Below the pieces are notes generated by a model. It was not told where the DNA came from. It saw only the letters and a program-made list of their open reading frames with translations, and did no database searches. Position numbers and translations under genes: made by a program. From NCBI GenBank assembly GCA_001768975.1, contig MEND01000116.1:1-33595 (forward strand): DNA of 33,595 bases, in the 5' to 3' direction. This stretch comes from Bacteroidetes bacterium GWA2_31_9 (GTDB lineage Bacteria > Bacteroidota > Bacteroidia > Bacteroidales > GWF2-33-38). Of the stretch, positions 1 to 8,426 are shown in pieces. The stretch's first letter is position 1. Every line of letters begins with the position of its first letter.

Positions 1-134
1 ACATTTAAAACGAAAAATCCTGTAAATTCACGAAATAAAATCGGGAATTAACAAGTTTAAAAAAAATCCTGTAAATCTTGTAAATCCTGTCAAAAGATTG
101 CATAATAATCAGCGTCTAATAAAAATACAAAAAC
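1..134. repeat. Non-coding leader with 'aatcctgtaaat' type dispersed repeats
   Basis: No gene is visible here. The stretch holds several degenerate copies of a short AATCCTGTAAAT/AATCCTGTCAAA motif (about 17-28, 65-95), the same family that recurs as an inverted pair at about 29700-29770. Such short intergenic repeats are common in Bacteroidota. No good TAnnTTTG promoter was found before hydF, so hydF may be transcribed from further upstream, outside the window. Confidence 0.5.
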
Positions 135-1343
135 ATGAAAGGAAAAGACCAAAAACCGCACATTGGAATTTTTGGAAGAAGAAACAATGGAAAAAGTTCT
201 TTCATTAATACGTTAGTTAAACAAGAAATTGCAATAGTTTCATCAATTCCTGGAACTACAACTGATCCAGTAAAAAAATCCATAGAAATATTTGGAATTG
301 GTCCAGCTATTTTGATTGATACAGCTGGCATTGATGATTCTGGCGAATTAGGGGCTAAAAGAATTGAAAAAACACGAGAAGTAATAAAAACTGTCGATTT
401 AGCAATTATTCTTATAGCTAATAATATTTTCGATGAGTTTGAAATTAATCTTATTTCAGATTTCGATTATTATAAAATACCATTTGTGATTATTCATAAC
501 AAGTCTGATATTGAGAAATTTAATAACAATACTTTAGAAAAAATTCAAAAATTTTCAACAAACAAGGTATTAAATTTCAACGCCCTAAATCCTGAAAATC
601 TTGAAGAAGTAATTGAATTGTTAAAAAACACAATTCCAAAAACTTCATTTCAAAAGCCTTCATTATTAAAAGGAATAATATCAAAAAACGATATAGTATT
701 ATTAATAACCCCTGTTGACTCTGAAGCTCCTGACGGTAGAATGATACTTCCACAACAAATGGCTATTCGCGATGTGCTTGATAATGACTGCGTAAACATT
801 GTTTTAAAAGAAACAGAACTTGAAACATTTTTAAAAACAACAGGAATAAAACCAAAACTTACAATTACCGATAGTCAGGCATTTGGATTTGTAAGCAAAA
901 TAATTCCTGAAGATTTTCTACTCACCGGATTCAGTATTGTTTTTGCCCGATTAAAAGGAAATTTTGAAGAATATATAAAAGGAACAAAGCATTTATCAAA
1001 GCTGAAAGATGGAGATAAAGTTTTAATTCTCGAATCATGTACACATCAGGTTAGTTGCGATGATATAGGACGATTTAAAATTCCTAGATGGCTTGATAAG
1101 TTTAGCGGCAAAAAGCTTGAATACAAGGTGGTTGGCGGGCTTGATAATCTCCATGATAAAATTAAAGATTACGCAATAGTTATTCAATGTGGTGGATGTG
1201 TAACTACAAGAACACAAATAATTAACAGATTAAAACCCGCAATTGATGCCGGAATTCCTGTAACAAACTACGGAATGGCAATAGCCTATATGAACGGAAT
1301 TTTTGATAGAGCAATTACTCCATTTCAAAATCTTGAAAAATAA
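135..1343 (+). CDS. hydF: [FeFe] hydrogenase H-cluster maturation GTPase HydF
   Basis: HydF is the scaffold/carrier that receives the di-iron subcluster made by HydE and HydG and delivers it to apo-HydA. The 402-residue protein has the normal family length. The N-terminal TrmE-like GTPase domain shows a P-loop at G14-S21 (GRRNNGKS), the switch I threonines in SIPGTTTDP, the G3 motif DTAG and the G4 motif NKSD. The C-terminal domain carries the HydF cluster ligands C302-x-H304 and, 47 residues later, C352-x2-C355. The ATG fits the usual HydF N-terminus. Its TAA stop (1341-1343) lies at the edge of the repeat element that fills the gap to hydE. Function is inferred by family; all signature residues are present. 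Confidence 0.95.
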   Translation: MKGKDQKPHIGIFGRRNNGKSSFINTLVKQEIAIVSSIPGTTTDPVKKSIEIFGIGPAILIDTAGIDDSGELGAKRIEKTREVIKTVDLAIILIANNIFDEFEINLISDFDYYKIPFVIIHNKSDIEKFNNNTLEKIQKFSTNKVLNFNALNPENLEEVIELLKNTIPKTSFQKPSLLKGIISKNDIVLLITPVDSEAPDGRMILPQQMAIRDVLDNDCVNIVLKETELETFLKTTGIKPKLTITDSQAFGFVSKIIPEDFLLTGFSIVFARLKGNFEEYIKGTKHLSKLKDGDKVLILESCTHQVSCDDIGRFKIPRWLDKFSGKKLEYKVVGGLDNLHDKIKDYAIVIQCGGCVTTRTQIINRLKPAIDAGIPVTNYGMAIAYMNGIFDRAITPFQNLEK

Positions 1344-1448
1344 TACCGATTGCACTTTCAATATAGTACAATTTCATTGTACTATTTTCATGTAGCATCG
1401 GTATTATACCAAATATTAATTGGTCTTTTTTATAAATTCAAAAGTATA
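1341..1448. repeat. Palindromic MITE-like element filling the hydF-hydE gap
   Basis: Almost the whole gap between hydF and hydE is one palindromic element. An outer pair AATACCGAT (1342-1350) / ATCGGTATT (1397-1405) encloses a perfect 9-bp stem TAGTACAAT/ATTGTACTA (1364-1384, loop TTC). A further palindrome, ACCAA...TTGGT (1408-1424), follows. The element is flanked by TA at both ends. A related copy lies in opposite orientation at about 7132-7281, sharing the ends, the ATTAATATTTGGT block and the TAGTACAATGAAATTG block. The overlap with the hydF stop suggests insertion at a TA right at the end of hydF. Confidence 0.65.
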
Positions 1449-1450
1449 AG

Positions 1451-2527
1451 ATGATACAAAAAATTCTTTCACAAGAAAACTTTACAAAGGAAGATATTGT
1501 TCAATTATTAAATTGTTCAAAAGAGGAACAAATATTATTATTTGAAAAATCAGCAAAGGTTAAAGAAAAATATATCGGTAATTATGTCTATTTAAGAGGA
1601 TTAATTGAATTTTCGAATATTTGCATAAAAAACTGTTTCTATTGCGGAATAAGAAAAGACAATTCTAAAGTTTCACGATATAATATCTCTGACGAAGAAA
1701 TTTTAGAAGCAACTAAATTTGCTTATGAAAATAACTATGGCTCAATTGTTTTACAATCGGGTGAATTGCAAAATGACACTTTTAGCGATAGAATTGAAAA
1801 ATTAATTACCAAAATTAAATCAATATCAGACAATAAACTTGGAATTACATTGTCGTGTGGCGAACAAAGCGAAGAAACTTATAGTCGTTGGTTTAATGCT
1901 GGAGCACATAGATATTTATTAAGAATTGAAACATCTAACATTGATTTATATAAAAAAATACATCCTAACGATGATACTCACAATTGGAATAAAAGATTAG
2001 ATTGTTTAATATCGCTTAAAAAAATTGGATACCAGACCGGAACAGGAATTATGATCGGTTTGCCTTTTCAAACCATTGAAAATCTTGCTGATGATTTAAT
2101 TTTTATGCGCGATTTTGATATTGATATGTGCGGAATGGGACCATTCATAGAACATATCGAAACACCTCTTTATCAATATAAAAATAACTTATATACGCTT
2201 GAAAAACGTCTAAATTTGACATTTAGAATGATTGCAATTCTAAGAATTATAATGAAAGATATAAATATTGCTGCAACAACTGCACTACAAGCAATTGATG
2301 ATATTGGCAGAGAAAAAGCTATCAGAATAGGAGCAAATATTTTAATGCCTAATATCACTCCAAATGAATTTAGAGATAAATATATATTATACGAAAATAA
2401 ACCATGCACAAACGAAAGCTCGTCAGACTGTAAAAATTGTATTGATGTAAGAATGAAAATTGCTGGAAATACCATTGAATATGGAAAGTGGGGCGACTCG
2501 TTACATTTTCAGAAACAAAGTGAATAA
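1451..2527 (+). CDS. hydE: [FeFe] hydrogenase H-cluster radical SAM maturase HydE
   Basis: HydE is a radical S-adenosylmethionine enzyme that helps build the azadithiolate-bridged di-iron subcluster. The 358-residue protein has the radical SAM cysteines C58-x3-C62-x2-C65 (CIKNCFYC), which bind the 4Fe-4S cluster. Near the C-terminus it has C319-x7-C327-x2-C330, the accessory cluster motif known from HydE of Thermotoga maritima but missing from many homologues. The GTGIMIGLPFQT segment is typical of the BioB/HydE/PylB group. It follows hydF in the same direction and is probably co-transcribed despite the repeat in between. HydG and the hydrogenase itself are not in the window. Confidence 0.95.
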   Translation: MIQKILSQENFTKEDIVQLLNCSKEEQILLFEKSAKVKEKYIGNYVYLRGLIEFSNICIKNCFYCGIRKDNSKVSRYNISDEEILEATKFAYENNYGSIVLQSGELQNDTFSDRIEKLITKIKSISDNKLGITLSCGEQSEETYSRWFNAGAHRYLLRIETSNIDLYKKIHPNDDTHNWNKRLDCLISLKKIGYQTGTGIMIGLPFQTIENLADDLIFMRDFDIDMCGMGPFIEHIETPLYQYKNNLYTLEKRLNLTFRMIAILRIIMKDINIAATTALQAIDDIGREKAIRIGANILMPNITPNEFRDKYILYENKPCTNESSSDCKNCIDVRMKIAGNTIEYGKWGDSLHFQKQSE

Positions 2528-2630
2528 AAGAATATTTTAATGAAATTTATCAATAATTAAATATTATTGAAAATTTTCTCCTAAATACTTTTTTTTTAAC
2601 TCAATTTTGAATTAATTAGAGTTCAAATTT

Positions 2631-5600
2631 ATGACAATGAATCAAGACACCTTATTTCCAGATTATCTTTTTGAAGTAAGCTGGGAAGTATGCAATAAAA
2701 TTGGAGGAATACACACAGTAGTTTCATCAAAAGCTCTCACCTTAAACAAAGCGTTAAAAGACAATTATATTTTAATTGGACCCGATGTTTGGAAAGAAAC
2801 AAGTCAAAATCCGGAATTTATTGAAGAAAGATTCCTTTTTAAAACTTGGCGCGAATATGCCGAAGGTCAAGGTTTAAAATTTCGGATCGGAAGATGGAAT
2901 ATTACCGGTAATCCTATAGTAATACTTGTCGATTTTACACCATATTTTGCACTAAAAGATACAATTTTTACAAAATTTTGGGAATCATATAAGCTTGATT
3001 CAATTTCTGGTCAGTGGGATTATACTGAACCGACAATGTTTGGTTATGCTGCAGCTAAAGTTATTGAAAGTTTTTATGAATTTAATATTACAGCTAAAGA
3101 CAAAATTATTGCCCAGTTTCATGAATGGATGACAGGTTCAGGAATTCTCTATTTAAAAGAAAATGTACCTCAAATTGCGACTGTTTTCACAACTCACTCC
3201 ACAGTTCTTGGAAAAAATATTGCAGCCAATAAAATGCCACTTTATGGAAATTTAGAAAATTATATTCCCGACGTAATTTCCCGAAATTTAAACGTTACAG
3301 CAAAGCAATCATTAGAAAAAATTGCTGCATTTCAGGCTGACGCATTTACAACAGTAAGTGATATTACAGCCCGAGAATGTAAACATTTTCTGGGCAAAGA
3401 TGTTGATATTGTTACTCCAAGTGGATTTGAAGAAGAAATTATTCCATCAGAAGAAGAATTTGAAAAAAAGAGACACAAAGCTAAAATTAAATTAAAAACC
3501 GTAGCTGAAGCTGTTTTGAATCAAAAAATTGATATTGATAATTCTGTTTTTGTTGCTAATTGTGGTCATTATGATTTTAAAAACAAAGGAATTGATATTT
3601 TTATTGACTCACTTGGTCAGTTAAATCAAAATTATGATTTAAAAAAAGACATTATAGCTTTTATTCTTGTGCCTGGAAGTAATGCCGGACCAAAAAGAGA
3701 TGTGCTTGAACGAATCCATAATAACGATTACTTAAATCCAATAACCGATGAATTTCTAACTCATTGGCTTCACGATCCTGAATTAGACCCGGTTATACGA
3801 ACTATAAAGAAAAATAATTTACGAAACTTAAAAGATGAAAAAGTAAAAATAATTTTTGCTCCAATTTATCTTAATGGAACAGATGGAATATTTAACATCC
3901 CATATTTTGATTTATTAATTGGATTTGATATAACTGTATTTCCTTCATATTATGAACCTTGGGGATATCCTCCAATGGAAAGCATAGCTTTCAAAATTCC
4001 TACAATTACAACTTCACTTACTGGCTTTGGACATTGGTTAATTACAAACTTTGGTAAGATGTCAGATTGTATAAATGTAATTGATCGCACCGATGACAAT
4101 GACTCAGAGGTTATTAAAGCCGTTTCTGATCATTTATACAAATGCAATATTGCCACAAAAGAAGAAAAGTTAAGTGCTAGAGAACAAGCATTCAAAATTT
4201 CAAAATCAGTATTATGGAATAAAATAATTACTCACTATTACGATGCGTTTAATATTGCACTTATTAAATCGAATCTACGTCAGGAGCATTACGTAAATAA
4301 GCAAATTCCAGAGTATGCTATTGAAATTAAAGATATTAAAAACAACAAACCTCAGTGGAAAAAAGTTCTAATAAAATCGTATGTACCCGAAAAACTTTTT
4401 CCTCTGATTAAATTATCAAAAAATTTATGGTGGAGTTGGAATCAGGATGCTATTGAATTATTTGAGAATATTGATCCTTCGTTATGGAAAAAATCGCAAC
4501 GCAATCCAATAATTTTAATAGAAGTTCTATCGTATGAAAAGCTATTATTGCTCGAAAAAGACACAGATTTTGTAAATAAACTAAATACGGTTTATGCCAA
4601 GTTCGAAGCATATATGAAAGTTGCAAAAGGACGCACCGACGAGCAAGTTGCATATTTCAGTATGGAATTTGGACTTCACGATACTGTTAAAATATTTTCA
4701 GGTGGTCTAGGAATTTTAGCTGGCGATTATTTAAAAGAAGCAAGCGATTCTAACCGTAATATTGTTGGTATTGGACTGTTATACCGTTATGGATACTTTA
4801 CTCAAACACTTTCACCATTAGGCGAACAAATTTCGGAATATATTCCTCAGAAATTTTCTAATATGCCTCTTTTACCTGTTCGTAATGAAAAAGGTGATTG
4901 GGTAACTGTTTCATTAGCTTTTCCCGGTCGGCAACTAACTGCCAAAGTTTGGAGAATTGATGTTGGAAGAGTTCCTTTGTTTTTACTTGATACTGATATA
5001 GATGAGAATACCGATTTAGACAAATCAATCACACATCAGTTATATGGTGGCGACCTAGAAAACCGTTTAAAACAAGAATTATTGCTTGGAGTTGGTGGAG
5101 CTAGAATTCTTGAAATAATGGGCTATAAGCCAGATGTTTATCATTGCAACGAGGGACATGCTGCATTTGTAACAATTGAAAGAATTAAGCGATTAATTGA
5201 ACAAAAGCATTTATCGTTTCAAGAGTCTTGTGAGGTTGTAAGAACATCTACATTATTTACAACACACACACCAGTTCCTGCAGGGCACGATGCTTTTAAC
5301 GAAGATTTATTAAGAATTTACATGCCTCATTTTCCAGAAAAATTAAATATTAGCTGGGATGATTTTATAAATCTTGGTAAAATTGTTGAAAACGACCCAA
5401 GTGAAAAATTTTCGATGAGTGTTCTTGCAGTAAAATTATCGCAGGAAGTTAATGGTGTTAGCCGTATTCATGGCGATGTTTCTCGTCGAATGTTCAATAA
5501 CATGTTTGAGGGTTATTTCCACAACGAACTTCATATCGGATATGTTACAAACGGCGTTCATGTTCCGACCTGGATTGCAAGAGATTGGTACAATTTGTAT

Positions 5601-6884
5601 CAAGAAGTTTTTGGTGAAAATTTTGTTTTTTCACAGCATAATCACGAAATGTGGAAAAAAATTCAGGACGTACCTGATTCCAAAATCTGGGGAATACGAA
5701 AAAAACTCAAAAAAGATCTATTTGATTATATCAAAACCAGACTGTTAGACAATTTATCATCTCGTCAGGAAAATCCTACACTTGTACTTGAAATGATAGA
5801 AGGATTTAACGAAAATGCTCTCACAATTGGATTTGCTCGTAGGTTTGCAACTTATAAACGTGCACATTTACTTTTCAAAAATCTTAAAAAACTATCGGAA
5901 CTTGTAAATAAAAAAGACCGACCAATTCAGTTTATTTTTGCAGGCAAAGCACACCCACACGATAAAGCAGGTCAGGATTTAATTAAAAATATTATAAACG
6001 TATCTCGAATGCCCGAATTTTTGGGCAAAATAGTGTTCATTGAAAACTATGATATGGAGCTTGCTCAAAAACTAGTTCAGGGAGTTGATGTTTGGCTAAA
6101 TACACCAACAAGACCTTTAGAAGCTTCAGGCACAAGTGGCGAAAAAGCAATTATGAATGGAGTTATGAATCTTAGCGTACTTGATGGATGGTGGGCAGAG
6201 GGCTATATTCCTGGTGCTGGTTGGGCTTTGCCAGAAGAACGAACTTATACAAATCAAGTTTTTCAGGACGAATTAGATGCTGAAACAATTTATAATTTGT
6301 TTGAAAATGAGCTTTCTGCAAAATATTATAAAACCAATCAAGAAAACGTTTCAGAAGATTGGATTTCGCATATTAAAAATACTATTTCAGATATTGCTCC
6401 TCGTTTTACCATGAGACGACAAGTCGATGACTATTACAGACAATATTATAACAAGCTTTTTGAACGATCAAAAGGTTTGATAAGTAATAATTATGAAAAT
6501 ATTAAAAATATATCGTCTTGGAAAAAGAAGATAATTAGAAGCTGGAAAAGCATTGAAATTGTTTCAGTTAACATTCCTGATTCAAATTCAAAAGTTTTGC
6601 TTTTAGGAGATATGTTTAATGCAGAAGTAATTTTAAATCTACACGAACTAAGCCCCGATGATATTGGAATAGAAATAGTTTTCGGACAAAAAGTTATGGA
6701 CGAAGTTCAAGAGGCGATGATTATAAACGAATTAAAAGTTGAAAAATTAAACAATGGGCATATCAGATACTATTGTGAACTTAAATCAAGTAACACAGGC
6801 GTTTATGATTATTCGTTCAGAATTTTCCCTAAAAATAAATTTTTACCACACAGACAAGATTTTAGTCTTGTGAGATGGATTTAA
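2631..6884 (+). CDS. Fused GT3 glycogen synthase-like / GT35 alpha-glucan phosphorylase
   Basis: This 1417-residue protein joins two glycogen enzymes. Residues about 1-560 resemble eukaryote-type GT3 glycogen synthase: the start reads LFEVSWEVCNKIGGIHTVV, and the catalytic E-x7-E motif is E442 and E450 (EPWGYPPME). Residues about 580-1400 are an alpha-glucan phosphorylase of the short GT35 type (TIGR02094-like): a NLWWSWN opening, YFSMEFGLHD, NEGHAAF, TTHTPVPAGHD, and the pyridoxal-phosphate lysine K1172 in EASGTSGEKAIMNG, followed by LDGWWAEGY. The first half would extend alpha-1,4-glucan from nucleotide-glucose and the second would release glucose-1-phosphate, in the cytosol. The join is seamless, with no stop and no frameshift. 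Large fused proteins of this kind occur in some Bacteroidota, as far as I recall. Which half is active in vivo cannot be told from sequence. Confidence 0.88.
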   Translation: MTMNQDTLFPDYLFEVSWEVCNKIGGIHTVVSSKALTLNKALKDNYILIGPDVWKETSQNPEFIEERFLFKTWREYAEGQGLKFRIGRWNITGNPIVILVDFTPYFALKDTIFTKFWESYKLDSISGQWDYTEPTMFGYAAAKVIESFYEFNITAKDKIIAQFHEWMTGSGILYLKENVPQIATVFTTHSTVLGKNIAANKMPLYGNLENYIPDVISRNLNVTAKQSLEKIAAFQADAFTTVSDITARECKHFLGKDVDIVTPSGFEEEIIPSEEEFEKKRHKAKIKLKTVAEAVLNQKIDIDNSVFVANCGHYDFKNKGIDIFIDSLGQLNQNYDLKKDIIAFILVPGSNAGPKRDVLERIHNNDYLNPITDEFLTHWLHDPELDPVIRTIKKNNLRNLKDEKVKIIFAPIYLNGTDGIFNIPYFDLLIGFDITVFPSYYEPWGYPPMESIAFKIPTITTSLTGFGHWLITNFGKMSDCINVIDRTDDNDSEVIKAVSDHLYKCNIATKEEKLSAREQAFKISKSVLWNKIITHYYDAFNIALIKSNLRQEHYVNKQIPEYAIEIKDIKNNKPQWKKVLIKSYVPEKLFPLIKLSKNLWWSWNQDAIELFENIDPSLWKKSQRNPIILIEVLSYEKLLLLEKDTDFVNKLNTVYAKFEAYMKVAKGRTDEQVAYFSMEFGLHDTVKIFSGGLGILAGDYLKEASDSNRNIVGIGLLYRYGYFTQTLSPLGEQISEYIPQKFSNMPLLPVRNEKGDWVTVSLAFPGRQLTAKVWRIDVGRVPLFLLDTDIDENTDLDKSITHQLYGGDLENRLKQELLLGVGGARILEIMGYKPDVYHCNEGHAAFVTIERIKRLIEQKHLSFQESCEVVRTSTLFTTHTPVPAGHDAFNEDLLRIYMPHFPEKLNISWDDFINLGKIVENDPSEKFSMSVLAVKLSQEVNGVSRIHGDVSRRMFNNMFEGYFHNELHIGYVTNGVHVPTWIARDWYNLYQEVFGENFVFSQHNHEMWKKIQDVPDSKIWGIRKKLKKDLFDYIKTRLLDNLSSRQENPTLVLEMIEGFNENALTIGFARRFATYKRAHLLFKNLKKLSELVNKKDRPIQFIFAGKAHPHDKAGQDLIKNIINVSRMPEFLGKIVFIENYDMELAQKLVQGVDVWLNTPTRPLEASGTSGEKAIMNGVMNLSVLDGWWAEGYIPGAGWALPEERTYTNQVFQDELDAETIYNLFENELSAKYYKTNQENVSEDWISHIKNTISDIAPRFTMRRQVDDYYRQYYNKLFERSKGLISNNYENIKNISSWKKKIIRSWKSIEIVSVNIPDSNSKVLLLGDMFNAEVILNLHELSPDDIGIEIVFGQKVMDEVQEAMIINELKVEKLNNGHIRYYCELKSSNTGVYDYSFRIFPKNKFLPHRQDFSLVRWI

Positions 6885-6909
6885 TATTTAAATTTCTATG
6901 TTTCATCAA

Positions 6910-7068
6910 TAATTAGAGTTTGTCCATAATGTCCGATTTCATCGTTATTCTCGACCTTCAAATCAGTCATGTACTTTAGTACACTCCTGATTTTCAGTTC
7001 ATCGAAACCTCGAACTCGAACATTCTGTCTAAAACTCTCGACTTTATAAACACACTCTAATTAGATAA
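6910..7068. repeat. Inverted-repeat element sharing a 25-nt block with 26647-26671
   Basis: The left end (6910-6922) and the right end (about 7053-7065) are imperfect inverted repeats built on AATTAGAGT. The 25 nt starting at 6915 (agagtttgtccataatgtcc and the next five bases) reappear exactly, as the reverse complement, just before the palindromic repeat at 26690-26820. The interior contains a small gtac-ttta-gtac palindrome and no open reading frame of note. This looks like a degenerate mobile or palindromic intergenic element. Confidence 0.5.
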
Positions 7069-7082
7069 CACATAGTTTATTT

Positions 7083-7370
7083 AGAAAACCTCAAGAGTGA
7101 GGCTTTCACAGTTTTGAAATTAAGGAGTTTATACCATTTTAATTTACAAAATAAATCAATTAATATTTGGTATAATGCCGATGCTTTACCGATTTTATCG
7201 GTACAGGCTATGAAAATAGTACAATGAAATTGGGCTATATTGAATTCCGAAAAATAGGGACAAGTTGTGCAATCGGTATTACGAATGTAAATGCAATGTG
7301 TTGAGCTTTGTCGAAACAACTGTTTTCAAAACCAGAGTAACGAAATTATTGGAGTTTTCTAAGAGACACT
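7083..7370. repeat. Long palindromic dispersed repeat, copy A (interrupted)
   Basis: The left arm 7083-7131 and the right arm 7320-7370 match copy B (26709-26756 and 26770-26820). The right arm is identical over 51 nt and the left arm nearly so. The two arms are also partial inverted repeats of each other (agaaaact.caa ... gttttgaaaa), so the intact repeat could fold into one long hairpin. Copy A carries two extra inserts between the arms: 7132-7281 and about 7293-7319. Confidence 0.7.
7132..7281. repeat. Second copy of the hydF-hydE palindromic element, nested in another repeat
   Basis: Comparison with copy B (26753-26769) shows that 7132-7281 is an insert. Removing it leaves GGAGTTTA joined to CGAATGTAAATG, exactly as in copy B. 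Both sides of the insert read TA. Its ends (TACC...GGTA), the ATTAATATTTGGTATAAT block, the CCGATGC block and GAAAATAGTACAATGAAATTG match the reverse complement of 1341-1448. This copy also has an internal TACCGA-TTTTA-TCGGTA hairpin that the first copy lacks. Confidence 0.65.
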
Positions 7371-7494
7371 TTATTCATCTACTAATATCCATAAAAGCCA
7401 ACTTTAATCACCTGAAAAGCTAGTTTCAACAACTTTTTTAATTTATTTGGCAAATAATTTATATTATTGTCATATTTTAAAACATAAATTGAAA

Positions 7495-8421
7495 ATGAAA
7501 GTTGCAAATAATATTTTAGAACTTATTGGAAAAACGCCTTTATTGAAGCTAAACCGAATATCATCAGGTCTTAATGCAGATATTTTAATTAAACTAGAAT
7601 CATTTAATCCGGGAGGTTCGGTTAAAGACCGGCTTGCTTTGGGCGTTATTGAAGATGCAGAAAACAAAAAACTTATCAATTCTGAAACAACTATTATTGA
7701 GCCATCTAGCGGTAATACTGGCGTTGGTTTGGCAATGGTTTGTGCTGTAAAAGGCTACAAATTAATTATTACCATGCCAGAAAGCATGAGTATAGAACGT
7801 AGAACTTTAATAAAGGCTTACGGAGGAAAAGTTGTTCTAACCCCTGCCGAAAAGGGCATGAAAGGGGCAATTGAGAAGGCTGAAGAAATAAAAAATAATC
7901 TGGCAAATAGTTTTATTCCTCAGCAATTTAATAATATGGCAAATGTTGAAATACATCGTAAAACAACAGCTATAGAAATATGGAATGATACAGATGGAAA
8001 AGTAGATATTTTTGTTTCAGGAGTTGGTACAGGAGGAACTATTACAGGTGTTTCTGAAATTTTAAAAGAAAAGAAAAATTCTATTTATTCCGTTGCGGTT
8101 GAACCATTTGATTCTCCTGTATTATCAGGAGGAACACCAGCTCCACACAAAATTCAAGGAATGGGAGCCGGTTTTATTCCATCTGTATTAAACACAAAGA
8201 TTTACGACGAAGTAATTAAAGTAAAAAACGAAGAAGCTTTTGATATGGCACGCCGATTAGCAAAAGAAGAAGGAGTTTTGTGTGGAATATCTTCAGGTTC
8301 AATAGTTCATGCGGCAGTAGAATTAGCAAAAAAACCAGAAAATACAGGAAAAACAATAGTTGCAATAATATGCGATACTGGCGAAAGATACCTAAGCACA
8401 CCATTATTTAATCAAGCATAA
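7495..8421 (+). CDS. cysK: Cysteine synthase A (O-acetylserine sulfhydrylase)
   Basis: CysK is a cytosolic fold-type II pyridoxal-phosphate enzyme that makes L-cysteine from O-acetylserine and sulfide. The 308-residue protein opens with NILELIGKTPLLKLNRI. The cofactor lysine is K44 in NPGGSVKDR. It also has the EPSSGNTGVGLA substrate loop, the phosphate-binding GTGGTITG, and IQGMGAGFIP. I chose the ATG at 7495 because MKVANNILELIG matches the family. The frame could be opened at a TTG at 7447, but the extra 16 residues look unlike CysK. The stop lies 5 bp before the serine acetyltransferase start, so the two form an operon and could form the cysteine synthase complex. Confidence 0.95.
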   Translation: MKVANNILELIGKTPLLKLNRISSGLNADILIKLESFNPGGSVKDRLALGVIEDAENKKLINSETTIIEPSSGNTGVGLAMVCAVKGYKLIITMPESMSIERRTLIKAYGGKVVLTPAEKGMKGAIEKAEEIKNNLANSFIPQQFNNMANVEIHRKTTAIEIWNDTDGKVDIFVSGVGTGGTITGVSEILKEKKNSIYSVAVEPFDSPVLSGGTPAPHKIQGMGAGFIPSVLNTKIYDEVIKVKNEEAFDMARRLAKEEGVLCGISSGSIVHAAVELAKKPENTGKTIVAIICDTGERYLSTPLFNQA

Positions 8422-8426
8422 AATTT

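Larger units (their letters stand above)
6885..7494. other. 610-bp non-coding spacer packed with nested repeats
   Basis: No coding region is convincing here. The spacer holds an inverted-repeat segment (6910-7068), then a palindromic repeat (7083-7370) that is itself interrupted by a copy of the hydF-hydE element (7132-7281) and by a short segment rich in a 'ttgagctttgtcgaaaca' motif (7293-7319). The region is probably transcriptionally silent apart from whatever promoter serves cysK. Confidence 0.6.

Noticed and set aside
7077-7319. 80-codon minus-strand open frame in the spacer before cysK
   Set aside because: It lies entirely within nested palindromic repeats, has no homology I recognise, and is explained by repeat sequence.
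7447-7494. Longer cysK start at TTG 7447
   Set aside because: The extra 16 residues (ANNLYYCHILKHKLK) are unlike any CysK N-terminus. The ATG at 7495 gives the standard family start.
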